Source: Gorillibacterium timonense
GTDB lineage: Bacteria > Bacillota > Bacilli > Paenibacillales > NBRC-103111
Direction: 5' to 3'
Length of the DNA: 64,000 nt
Assembly: GCF_001457415.1 (NCBI RefSeq)
Contig: NZ_LN881722.1
Span: 496,001 to 560,000, forward strand
How positions within the stretch are numbered: position 1 is the stretch's first letter; each line of letters begins with the position of its first letter. The notes below the pieces were generated by a model that searched no databases, was not told the origin of the DNA, and saw only the letters and a list, made by a program, of their open reading frames with translations. Shown here one piece after another: positions 38,010 to 45,222 of the stretch. Made by a program: the position numbers and the translations under genes.

Positions 38010-38498
38010 ATGGACGGGAATGGACCCTATTCTTTTATGTCCCGCGGGCTGTATGATACGGCCTTTCTAGCGGGCGAGCTGGCGAAGCGGCTCGAACCGG
38101 GATCGGTTCTGGCGCTGGACGGCGATCTCGGCGCGGGCAAGACGGCGTTCTCGCAGGCGCTGGCGGTGGCCCTCGGAGTTGAAGAGCTTGTGAACAGCCC
38201 GACTTTTACGATCATCAAGGAATATGAGGGCAGAGAGCTGCCTTTCTATCATATGGATGTTTACCGGCTTTCTCTGCCGGAAGCTGCTGAGCTCGGTCTG
38301 GACGATTATTTTGAAGGCGACGGGGTGACCCTCGTGGAATGGGCGGAGCTGATCGAGGAGTTGCTTCCGGAGGAGCGGCTTTCTGTACATCTGGCCTATA
38401 CAGGTCCTGAGGAGAGGCTCTTTCGGTTAACCCCTCATGGTGAAAAATATATCGCTTGGTGCGAGGAATTGAACAGAAACGGAGTTTTGTCCCTATGA
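38010..38498 (+). CDS. tsaE: tRNA t6A biosynthesis ATPase TsaE
   Basis: The 162-residue protein has Walker A GDLGAGKTAFSQAL (residues about 30-43), NSPTFTIIKEY, the Walker B-like HMDVYRL and LVEWAELIEELLP with VHL near the end. TsaE is the ATPase that, with TsaB and TsaD, transfers threonylcarbamoyl to A37 of tRNAs reading ANN codons. AAAGGAG is 7 bases before the ATG. First gene of tsaE-tsaB-rimI-tsaD; its stop overlaps the tsaB start (ATGA). Confidence 0.95.
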   Translation: MDGNGPYSFMSRGLYDTAFLAGELAKRLEPGSVLALDGDLGAGKTAFSQALAVALGVEELVNSPTFTIIKEYEGRELPFYHMDVYRLSLPEAAELGLDDYFEGDGVTLVEWAELIEELLPEERLSVHLAYTGPEERLFRLTPHGEKYIAWCEELNRNGVLSL

Positions 38499-39412
38499 AT
38501 GAGGAATCTATACAGGTGCCGAAGGCGGGCGCGGCGAACGGCGGGAAGCTGCTTGTCATCGACACCTCAAGCGCGTCCATGACGGCTGCCCTTCTGGAGG
38601 GGAATCGTCTGATCGCCGAACGGAAGCTGCACGCGGAACGGAATCATTCCATCCGCTTACTGCCTCTCGTGGAAGAGATGCTTGAATCGGCCGGTGTGAA
38701 GCCCGCGGAACTGTCGGCCATCGCGACAGGCGTTGGACCGGGCTCCTACACGGGAGTCCGCATCGGTGTGACGGTCGCCAAGACGATGGCTTGGGCGCAG
38801 CAGATTCCGGTCGCCGGTGTTTCGAGCCTGGCTTCGCTTGCCTTGGGCACACTATTGCCGGACGGGGAGAAGGCTCCCGCTGTAACCGCAGACGTGGCGG
38901 AGGCAGGTCCGGTATGGATTGTGCCGTTGCTCGGGGCGAGAAGGGGGCAGGCTTATACGGCTTTGTTCCGGGCAGCATCCGGTATCGATGAGGCAGGAGG
39001 AAGCTATCCCGGTACGAACGGCAGGACGGAATTCGCCGATGCATGGACATCGGATGAAGGCTGGACCATGAGTCGCTTGGTCGACGACGCTATTCATCCG
39101 GTGGAGCAATGGCTGGAGAAGCTGCTCATGCTCGAGCAAGAGGAGGCGGATTCCGCCCATCCGGCGCGCGTCGTGTTCACGGGAGAGACGGAGGAGTTCC
39201 TCCCGCTTCTGTCGGCTTACGCTGAACGGCGCTCAGGAGAAACGACCATCCTCGAGGATCATCTGCGAGCGTACGCCTGCGGATTGCTGGCGGTCCCGAT
39301 GCTCGCGGCTCACGCGACGGAGGACCCACACCGACTGCTTCCGAATTACACCCAACTGGCAGAGGCGGAAGTGAAGCTCGCGGCCCGCCTGAGAGGGGAG
39401 AACCACACGTGA
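38495..39412 (+). CDS. tsaB: tRNA t6A biosynthesis protein TsaB
   Basis: The 305-residue protein has the family's N-terminal KLLVIDTSSASMTAALLE and HSIRLLPLVEEML (residues about 55), then AIATGVGPGSYTGVRIGV (about 77-94). It continues with AVTADVAEAGPVWIVPLLGARRGQAYTALF, where the usual ...DARR.EVY segment sits. TsaB is an inactive relative of TsaD that pairs with it. Compared with the usual 230 residues it is long, with inserts after residue 170. Starts at the ATGA overlap with tsaE and ends in a GTGA overlap with rimI. Confidence 0.93.
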   Translation: MNEESIQVPKAGAANGGKLLVIDTSSASMTAALLEGNRLIAERKLHAERNHSIRLLPLVEEMLESAGVKPAELSAIATGVGPGSYTGVRIGVTVAKTMAWAQQIPVAGVSSLASLALGTLLPDGEKAPAVTADVAEAGPVWIVPLLGARRGQAYTALFRAASGIDEAGGSYPGTNGRTEFADAWTSDEGWTMSRLVDDAIHPVEQWLEKLLMLEQEEADSAHPARVVFTGETEEFLPLLSAYAERRSGETTILEDHLRAYACGLLAVPMLAAHATEDPHRLLPNYTQLAEAEVKLAARLRGENHT

Positions 39413-39897
39413 ACGAACGGCTGAGCGCCGAAGGATTGCCCCTGCAGTTTCGGAGAATGAAGCTGGATGACATCGATTATATTTGCGCCATCGAAAAAGA
39501 AGCCTTCACCACCCCCTGGTCGGCAGGCGCTTTTTACAACGAGCTGACGAACAATCATTTTGCTCATTACATGGTCATGGAAGCGGGGCTCACCATTGCC
39601 GGCTACGCGGGCATGTGGCTGATCATGGACGAGGCGCATATTACGAACATCGCGGTGAAGAAGGAATTTCGGGGAATCAAGCTCGGGGAGCGCCTTGTCG
39701 GCGAGCTGATGAAGACGGCCAGCTTCATGGGAGCCACCCGCATCACGCTGGAAGTGCGCGTCACGAACGAGATCGCCCAGAACCTGTACCGCAAGATGGG
39801 CTTCGAGAATGCCGGAGTCCGCAAAGGCTATTATACCGATAACCAGGAAGACGCCCTGATCATGTGGGCCAACCTGGAACCGTATCTGCGCAAGTGA
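39409..39897 (+). CDS. rimI: Ribosomal protein S18-alanine N-acetyltransferase
   Basis: The 162-residue GNAT protein shows LDDIDYICAIEKEAFTTPWS (residues about 19-38), EAHITNIAVKKEFRGIKLGERL (the acetyl-CoA binding loop, R-G-x-x-x-G) and ITLEVRVTNEIAQNLYRKMGFENAGVRKGYY. RimI acetylates the N-terminus of S18; the gene regularly sits between tsaB and tsaD in Firmicutes. The GTG start overlaps the tsaB stop and has GAGGGGAG 8 bases upstream. Confidence 0.95.
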   Translation: MNERLSAEGLPLQFRRMKLDDIDYICAIEKEAFTTPWSAGAFYNELTNNHFAHYMVMEAGLTIAGYAGMWLIMDEAHITNIAVKKEFRGIKLGERLVGELMKTASFMGATRITLEVRVTNEIAQNLYRKMGFENAGVRKGYYTDNQEDALIMWANLEPYLRK

Positions 39898-39911
39898 AGG
39901 AGAATGCAAGC

Positions 39912-40958
39912 ATGAATAACCCAACAGGCGTCAGCGGCTCCCCGTGCTACATTCTTGCGGTGGAAACCAGCTGCGACGACACCTCGGCCGCCGTCATTCA
40001 AGACGGCAAGACCATTTTGTCCAATGTTGTGTCCAGTCAAATCGAAACCCATCAGCAGTTTGGCGGGGTCGTGCCGGAGGTCGCATCACGCAAGCACGTG
40101 GAATCCGTTACAGAGATGATGGAGGCCGCGATCCGGCAATCGGGGATCGCGCTCGGTGATCTGTCTGCCGTTGCGGTTACGCAGGGACCGGGCCTTGTCG
40201 GCTCACTGCTCGTCGGCATGGTAGCGGGCAAGGCGCTCAGCTACTCGCTGCAGGTGCCGCTGATCGCCGTTCATCATATTGCCGGGCATATTTATGCCAA
40301 CGCGCTCGTCCATGAGCTGGAATACCCGGCGATGGCGCTCGTGGTCTCGGGCGGGCATACCGAGCTCGTGCTCGTGGAAGCTCCCGGCCGATTCCGCATC
40401 ATCGGCCGGACGCGCGACGATGCCGTCGGCGAGGCCTACGACAAGGTGGCCCGCGCCCTCGGCATGCCGTATCCAGGCGGTCCTCATGTCGACCGAATGG
40501 CGCATGAGGCGGAGGCTGCGCTGCCGCTGCCCCGCGCTTGGCTGGAGCCGGACTCGTACGATTTCAGCTTCAGCGGCTTGAAATCGGCGGTGATGGCCGC
40601 GATCAACCAAGCGAAGATGAAGGGACTGCCGCTCGACGCATCTGAGGTAGCGCGGGGCTTTCAGGAATCCGTCAGCGAGGTGCTGACGGAGAAAGCCCTT
40701 CGCGCCGTCGAGGCGTATGGCGCGAAGCAGCTTCTGCTCGCGGGCGGCGTCGCCGCGAACCGCGGTTTGCGTGAACGCCTAGCGCCGCGTTGTGCGGCGG
40801 CGGGGATCCCGCTGCTCGCGCCGCCGATCGGCCTGTGCACCGACAATGCCGCTATGATCGGCGCGGCGGCCTTTCTCAAGTGGGAGCGGGGGCAATACGC
40901 CCCGCTCGACTTGAAGGCCGAGCCGCTGCTCTCCTTGGAGAGCTGGTCGGTGCAATAG
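39912..40958 (+). CDS. tsaD: tRNA threonylcarbamoyltransferase TsaD
   Basis: The 348-residue protein has VETSCDDTSAAV (about residues 16-27), GGVVPEVASRKHVE, TQGPGLVGSLLVG, the metal-binding HHIAGHIYAN and GGHTELVLVE. Also present are GEAYDKVARALGMPYPGG, FSFSGLKSAVM and CTDNAAMIGAAA. It catalyses the final transfer of the threonylcarbamoyl group to A37. I chose the ATG at 39912 because AAGGAGA is 8 bases upstream. Two hairpins follow (40983 and 41053). In B. subtilis the older name is gcp and the neighbour is ydiF; here two insertion sequences lie between them. Confidence 0.97.
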   Translation: MNNPTGVSGSPCYILAVETSCDDTSAAVIQDGKTILSNVVSSQIETHQQFGGVVPEVASRKHVESVTEMMEAAIRQSGIALGDLSAVAVTQGPGLVGSLLVGMVAGKALSYSLQVPLIAVHHIAGHIYANALVHELEYPAMALVVSGGHTELVLVEAPGRFRIIGRTRDDAVGEAYDKVARALGMPYPGGPHVDRMAHEAEAALPLPRAWLEPDSYDFSFSGLKSAVMAAINQAKMKGLPLDASEVARGFQESVSEVLTEKALRAVEAYGAKQLLLAGGVAANRGLRERLAPRCAAAGIPLLAPPIGLCTDNAAMIGAAAFLKWERGQYAPLDLKAEPLLSLESWSVQ

Positions 40959-40982
40959 CTTCCGCGCCTGGCGCGAAAGAAT

Positions 40983-41026
40983 GGGGCTGTACCTCAGTAG
41001 GTGAAAACCTGCTGGGGTACAGCCCC
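40983..41026 (+). terminator. First hairpin after tsaD
   Basis: GGGGCTGTACC (40983-40993) and its exact complement (41016-41026) close a stem that continues inward with CAG/CTG and AGGT/ACCT around a 4-base loop. The T run is weak. Confidence 0.65.
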
Positions 41027-41052
41027 TGATTATAGAAATGCCGAAAGATTAA

Positions 41053-41101
41053 GAGCGAATCAAGCCGGGTGAGAATAAATGGGCTTGATTCGCTCCTTTT
41101 T
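41053..41101 (+). terminator. Second hairpin after tsaD, with T run
   Basis: A perfect 14-bp stem, GAGCGAATCAAGCC (41053-41066) and complement (41082-41095), has a 15-base loop and is followed by CTTTTTTG-like sequence. This is the stronger terminator of the tsa operon and probably marks the edge of native DNA before the IS110 element. Confidence 0.85.
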
Positions 41102-41406
41102 GTGATCGATCGCTGCCTTCTCGAACACGCAGTAGGCGAGCAAAAGCCACCCGACCTTCCAGACCTTTAGGCTGATCTAGTAAACCTCGAAGCAGGAAAC
41201 GTCGAGTGATTCAAAAACTCCGAAAAGCCTCGAATCGTTCGAGATCTGCCAGACGAGTCTGGTTATTTTCTAATGGAAGCCATAGCCGCTATTTAATCGA
41301 TTGACGGCGTTTTGAAATTTATACGAAAAACACCAACGTTGCATTAAAGCGCTAAAGTGACAAAAGGCGTACGATGCCCTATTGATGTATTTTTCATTTT
41401 TTAGGG

Positions 41407-42639
41407 CTATGCGGATGCGATGTCGCGCAGTTCCACTTCATAGCCCATTAGTTTGATTTTACGAATCCAATATTCCACACTCTTCTCCCGATTTCCGAGA
41501 TAATTGGCCCCCAATTCTTGGTAGGGCACCTTATCCCGTAGAACCCTATAGATCATGCGGATCAACAGATGAGAAACCGCTGTGATGGCTTTTGGCTTGC
41601 CCATTCGTTTCACCAAGCGGTAGTAGACCGCCGCAATTCGCGAGTCTTTGACCCGGATTGCCGCCCAACTGCATTGGCATAGGACGGATTTCAGCCCCTT
41701 ATTGCCTCGTTGATTCTTTTTTCGTTTTTTTTTACCGTTGCTTTCATGGTTAGCCGGACATACTCCGGACCATGATGCCAAATGCCCATCGGTTGGAAAA
41801 TGTCCCATATCCAGACCTACTTCCGCCAAGATGCTCGCCGCAGCCTCTTGGTCAATTCCCGGTATGGTGTCCAGCAACTCCACTTCCGCCCGATACGGGG
41901 TCAACGAGGATTGGATTTCGCCTTCCAATTCACCGATTTCCTCTTCCAGATACTCGATATGGTCCAGATGTCTGCGCATCATCTGGCGGTGATGCAGACG
42001 TAGTCGGCCATTCAACGCTTCGATGAGCTCGGGCACCTTGCGTTTGACCGTGGTTTTGACTTTGTCGCGAATCTCATGCTCTTGAAGCTTCTCGCCATTG
42101 GCCACGGATTCCAGCAAGGCACGGCCCGAGACACCAAAGATGTCCGAGAGAAAGGTGGTGAGCTTCACGTTGGCATCTTGCAGGATTTTGTGCACCCGAT
42201 TCTTTTCTTGGGTGACATTCTGTAGGAGCTTCCGCCGGTAGCGCGTTAAGTCACGCAAGTCGCGAATGGTCTCCCCCGGGACAAAACTGGGTTCGATCAA
42301 CCCACAGCGATGCAGCGACGCGATCCACTGGGCGTCGTTGCAGTCTGTTTTCCGTCCAGGCACATTCTTGATGCGCTCGGGATTGGCGAGAGTTAACTGA
42401 CAGCTACCCTCCAGAATGTTCCACACCGGCTTCCAGTACACGCCTGTACTCTCCATGGCCACCTGGCTGCACTCGCGCTCTTGCAACCAATCCAGCAACC
42501 GAAGCAGTTCCTTGGTCGTCGTCCCAAAGGTCTCGATTTCTTTGGAGGGTTTTCGATCCAATGAACCCGATAAAAAACAAGCCACTACATTGTCTTGATG
42601 AACATCCAATCCTGCACATCGTTCCAAAATCGCATCCAT
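41407..42639 (-). CDS. IS110-family transposase (DEDD recombinase)
   Basis: The 410-residue protein has an N-terminal RuvC-like DEDD domain: GLDVHQ (Asp12), VAMESTGVYW (Glu, residue about 62) and GRKTDCNDAQW (Asp pair about 97-101). A coiled-coil middle follows, then a C-terminal Transposase_20 domain with LDTIPGIDQEAAASILAEVG and LASWSGVCP, which includes the conserved serine. IS110 recombinases use a bridge RNA encoded in the element to pair donor and target DNA. The reading frame is intact, so the element may be active. A basic KKKRKKNQRGNKG stretch lies in the C-terminal domain. Confidence 0.95.
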   Translation of the reverse strand: MDAILERCAGLDVHQDNVVACFLSGSLDRKPSKEIETFGTTTKELLRLLDWLQERECSQVAMESTGVYWKPVWNILEGSCQLTLANPERIKNVPGRKTDCNDAQWIASLHRCGLIEPSFVPGETIRDLRDLTRYRRKLLQNVTQEKNRVHKILQDANVKLTTFLSDIFGVSGRALLESVANGEKLQEHEIRDKVKTTVKRKVPELIEALNGRLRLHHRQMMRRHLDHIEYLEEEIGELEGEIQSSLTPYRAEVELLDTIPGIDQEAAASILAEVGLDMGHFPTDGHLASWSGVCPANHESNGKKKRKKNQRGNKGLKSVLCQCSWAAIRVKDSRIAAVYYRLVKRMGKPKAITAVSHLLIRMIYRVLRDKVPYQELGANYLGNREKSVEYWIRKIKLMGYEVELRDIASA

Positions 42640-42674
42640 CGCCAGTCACTCCTTTTACACGATACTAAAATGGA

Positions 42675-42810
42675 GGACAGATCATGCAACCTTATACAAA
42701 GCTGACACTTTATACGCGTCCTTGTCGGACAATCGGCGATTCTCGTGGTTGCAGGGGTCCGATTCTAACTCGGAGTCGTCTCCAACATTCTTCCGACCTC
42801 TGATCTGTCC
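42675..42810 (-). ncRNA. Candidate bridge RNA of the IS110 element
   Basis: Just upstream of the transposase, a 10-base arm GGACAGATCA (42675-42684 on +) and its exact complement TGATCTGTCC (42801-42810) would close a 136-base RNA. Inside, on the minus strand, are small hairpins: GGAG.CTCC, TCCGA.TCGGA and GTCC.GGAC. IS110 elements are known to express a bridge RNA of about this size from the non-coding end next to the transposase. Position and structure fit; which loops would pair with target and donor DNA I cannot show. Confidence 0.5.
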
Positions 42811-42830
42811 CTTATCTTTATTACCGCAAA

Positions 42831-42969
42831 GAATGGCGAGGATACGCATGGTTATTTTTCATCTCTGGCGATGGGTGCAAGGCCATGGGGGATTCTAACG
42901 GAGATCGACGACGCTAATTGAGGCTAATCGTCGATTTCCACTCCGAAGTTAGTCTAATAACTGCATCCA
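42831..42969. other. Short stretch between the two insertion sequences
   Basis: It contains an inverted pair, ATCGACGA (42904-42911) and TCGTCGAT (42927-42934), inside weaker flanking CGGAG/CTCCG arms. The motif CTAACGG appears here and its complement CCGTTAG twice just beyond the IS3 element. No gene. Confidence 0.4.
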
Positions 42970-43037
42970 TGCAACTAGAATAAAAAGTGGACACCGGCTA
43001 ACAGACTGCGGATAATGAAGCCAACGGAGGTGTCCCC

Positions 43038-43355
43038 ATGGGCGAACAACGACAACGGTACAACGAGGAATTCAAAAAGCAGACCGTGCGGTTCATTCAG
43101 GAACAAACAAAAACAGTAGCGGATCTAGCAGAGGAACTCAACATTCCAAGAGGCACCCTCCACCAATGGATGGGCCAGTACCGTGAACTGAAATATGAAC
43201 CGGCAGCTAGCGGAGATCGGGTACGTGAACTGGAAGCGAAGTTGAGCGAACTAAACCGGCAACTCCATGAAAAAGAGCAAAAACTCTCCGATGTGGAAGA
43301 AGAGCTCGCCATCGTAAAAAAAGCAGTGCACATCTTCAGCAAACCAAAGAACTGA
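43038..43355 (+). CDS. IS3-family transposase OrfA
   Basis: The 105-residue protein has an N-terminal helix-turn-helix (RYNEEFKKQTVRFIQEQ with VADLAEELNIPRGTLHQWM, residues about 5-50) that binds the element ends. A leucine-zipper-like coiled coil follows (residues 60-95). GGAGGTGT lies about 6 bases before the ATG. Near its end the run AAAAAAAG (43316-43323) is a typical slippery site where ribosomes shift back one base into the orfB frame. Confidence 0.92.
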   Translation: MGEQRQRYNEEFKKQTVRFIQEQTKTVADLAEELNIPRGTLHQWMGQYRELKYEPAASGDRVRELEAKLSELNRQLHEKEQKLSDVEEELAIVKKAVHIFSKPKN

Positions 43356-43393
43356 GATTCCGGTTTATTGAGGATCATCGCTCCGAGTTCCGC

Positions 43394-44230
43394 TTGGAGA
43401 AGATGTGCACAACCCTACGGGTTTCACGGAGCGGGTATTACAAGTGGAGAGTCGAGCGGTCGAGTAAACAGAAGCGACGCAAAGCGATTGTGCTCAAGCG
43501 CATTCAATATCACTTCGCCGACCATCAGAAGCGGTACGGAAGCCCGAAGATTACCCGACTGCTTCGTCAAGAGGGACATACGATCTCTGAGCGTACCGTG
43601 AGCGTATACATGCGAGAGATGAGCCTCCGCTCGGTTGTGTCCAGAAAATACCGGGTACAGACAACCTGCTCCAATCCCGACCATCCCGTTTCCCCCAACC
43701 ACCTCAATCAACAATTCAGGGTGCCGAAGCCGAATATGGTATGGGTGACGGACATCACCTCGATTCCTTGTCGAGAAGGGCGCTTGTACTTGGCCAGCGT
43801 CATGGATCTATGTACGCGTGAGATTGTTGGATGGCGTCTGGATCACCACATGGAAACGAGCCTCGTACTCGGTGCTTTACAAGATGCATATGCAGCCAAG
43901 CGACCCGAAAAAGGCTTGATTCACCACTCCGACCGAGGTTCGCAATACACCTCTCAAGACTACCGAAATCAGTTGTGCCTCTATCACATGAAACCCAGCA
44001 TGAGCCGAAAGGGCAATTGCTATGACAACGCCTGCATCGAGTCGTGGCACAGCATCTTAAAGAAAGAGCTCATTTACTGCAACCCCCGTTTCAAGAACAA
44101 GGACCAGGCTTACCATTCCCTTTTCCAATACATCGAGTTTTACTACAACCGCAAACGAATCCACAGCACCTTAGGCTATCTCTCTCCTGTTCGTTTTGCA
44201 GCTCTTTTTTCTACTCATTCCGCTTCCTGA
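43394..44230 (+). CDS. IS3-family transposase OrfB (DDE integrase domain)
   Basis: The catalytic triad is visible: Asp in WVTDITSIP (about residue 119), Asp in HHSDRGSQYTS (about 180) and Glu in NACIESWHSILKKEL (about 216), giving the rve fold. The frame is open upstream to the slippery site at 43316-43323 and is in the -1 frame relative to orfA, so the active enzyme is expected to be the OrfAB fusion. The listed ATG at 43394 gives only the free OrfB form. A short HTH_21-type region precedes the catalytic domain. Confidence 0.94.
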   Translation: MEKMCTTLRVSRSGYYKWRVERSSKQKRRKAIVLKRIQYHFADHQKRYGSPKITRLLRQEGHTISERTVSVYMREMSLRSVVSRKYRVQTTCSNPDHPVSPNHLNQQFRVPKPNMVWVTDITSIPCREGRLYLASVMDLCTREIVGWRLDHHMETSLVLGALQDAYAAKRPEKGLIHHSDRGSQYTSQDYRNQLCLYHMKPSMSRKGNCYDNACIESWHSILKKELIYCNPRFKNKDQAYHSLFQYIEFYYNRKRIHSTLGYLSPVRFAALFSTHSAS

Positions 44231-44787
44231 CCGTCCACTTTCTTGACAGAGGTCCACCAGTTCCGTTAGTTATATTTGGCTGCCTTTTTGAGCTATTTAG
44301 CAGCTGCCGTTTCCGTTAGGATCACACCTGTATACGTCTCATTTCGCTAAGGTAGAAATCATCGCCCTCGTCTGTCTCCAGTTCCCTCCTACGCGCTGTG
44401 CTCCCCTTCGTCAGAGGTCAATCACCATATGCGGCAACTCCTCATGCAAGGAGCTGCGCCAAAAGTGGTCGTTATGAGAACAACACGCTTGATTTACATA
44501 GCCGCCTGACACATGGCATGGAGCGCAAGAGATCGAGAGTATGCCATATGCGGCATGGACGTGTCGCATGCGGGAAATGGGATACGAATGCCTGGCAAAG
44601 AGCAAAGACCACTTCGCATGAAAGCTCACGGTGAGAAGATGTGGCTCCAGTACGTACCGTTACGAGCTCCCCGAACGAGGTGCGACGGTTTTTCGATCAA
44701 CCTCAGGACTCGTACGTGCCGCGCACGAAGGAGTCACGGTGCGTGTTGGCGATCAACCTCACTCCCATGCGTGCCCCCCAGCGTAAA
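44231..44787. other. Non-coding stretch right of the IS3 element
   Basis: The first 26 bases belong to the IS3 end. The rest has repeated short motifs (CATATGCGGCA twice, TTCCGTTAG twice) and several small open frames with no ribosome site or recognisable product. It may be the remains of older mobile DNA. I see no RNA gene or group II intron that I can support. Confidence 0.4.
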
Positions 44788-44996
44788 TGTGGACAACTTT
44801 ATCCACAGGCTCTGTGGATAAAGTGGATAACCCTGCTCAGCCTTGTCCCTGCGCTACCTGATGATGTTGATAAAAAAACAGGAGGCTTCTCTGCAAAGAA
44901 TGTGGATAATGGGGATAAGTTTAGGGATAACTACCGAATACCTAGTGATTTAAGGGAATGCGACGGGTACCTGTTGTGGACAACTCTGTGAATAGT
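44788..44996. promoter_or_regulatory. DnaA-box cluster between tsaD and ydiF
   Basis: Matches to the DnaA box TTATCCACA: perfect at 44799-44807, 44813-44821 (reverse) and 44901-44909 (reverse). One mismatch at 44788-44796, 44822-44830, 44910-44918 and 44975-44983; two mismatches at 44922-44930 and 44988-44996. That is seven good boxes in 200 bases. In B. subtilis, DnaA-box clusters outside the origin restrain replication initiation by binding DnaA, and I recall the gcp-ydiF gap as one of them, the same neighbours as here. No AT-rich unwinding region or replication gene is present, so this is not likely to be an origin. Confidence 0.8.
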
Positions 44997-45029
44997 CGGC
45001 TTTGACGCTGGAAACCTCTATAAACATGT

Positions 45030-45055
45030 GAACAGCCGCTTTTCAGCGGCTGTTC
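45030..45055 (-). terminator. Hairpin after ydiF
   Basis: A perfect 11-bp stem, GAACAGCCGCT (45030-45040) and complement (45045-45055), has a 4-base loop. It lies downstream of the minus-strand ydiF gene; the T run is poor. Confidence 0.55.
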
Positions 45056-45222
45056 CTGTCGTTCGCGTTATGATCCTCTTAGGTATGACTTAGCTTAAGT
45101 AAGCTCCCTGTCTTCAATCTTACCCACGGCCTGCAACACACCTGCGCGGTCCGACTCTTAAGATCATCCTAAGCAGCCTGTCTCACTCGTGGGCAGGATG
45201 CATCTCCCCGTCAGTCGGTCGA

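Larger units (their letters stand above)
41102..42830 (-). mobile_element. IS110-family insertion sequence (limits approximate)
   Basis: The element contains the transposase gene at 41407-42639 with non-coding flanks of roughly 300 bases (3' side) and 200 bases (5' side). IS110 elements lack terminal inverted repeats and do not make clear target duplications, so I cannot set the ends exactly. The 5' flank carries the structured segment at 42675-42810. The 3' flank (41102-41406) has two small hairpins, CTCGAA.TTCGAG (41229-41243) and CCAGAC.GTCTGG (41249-41262), and otherwise nothing recognisable. Confidence 0.75.
42970..44256 (+). mobile_element. IS3-family insertion sequence (IS150-like), complete
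   Basis: The element is 1287 bases long. The ends are imperfect inverted repeats sharing AAGTGGAC and beginning TG: TGCAACTAGAATAA at the left, TGGACCTCTGTCAAG read inward from the right. CCA flanks both sides (42967-42969 and 44257-44259), a 3-bp target duplication as expected for IS3. It carries orfA and orfB with a slippery site, and both frames are intact, so it is a recent and possibly active insertion. Confidence 0.9.

Noticed and set aside
44398..44787. Group II intron or small protein genes in the gap right of the IS3 element
   Set aside because: No reverse transcriptase, no recognisable domain V and no ribosome sites before the short frames.
44788..44996. Plasmid or chromosomal replication origin
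   Set aside because: No initiator gene, iterons or AT-rich unwinding element was found, and the flanks are chromosomal housekeeping genes. A DnaA-titrating cluster fits better.
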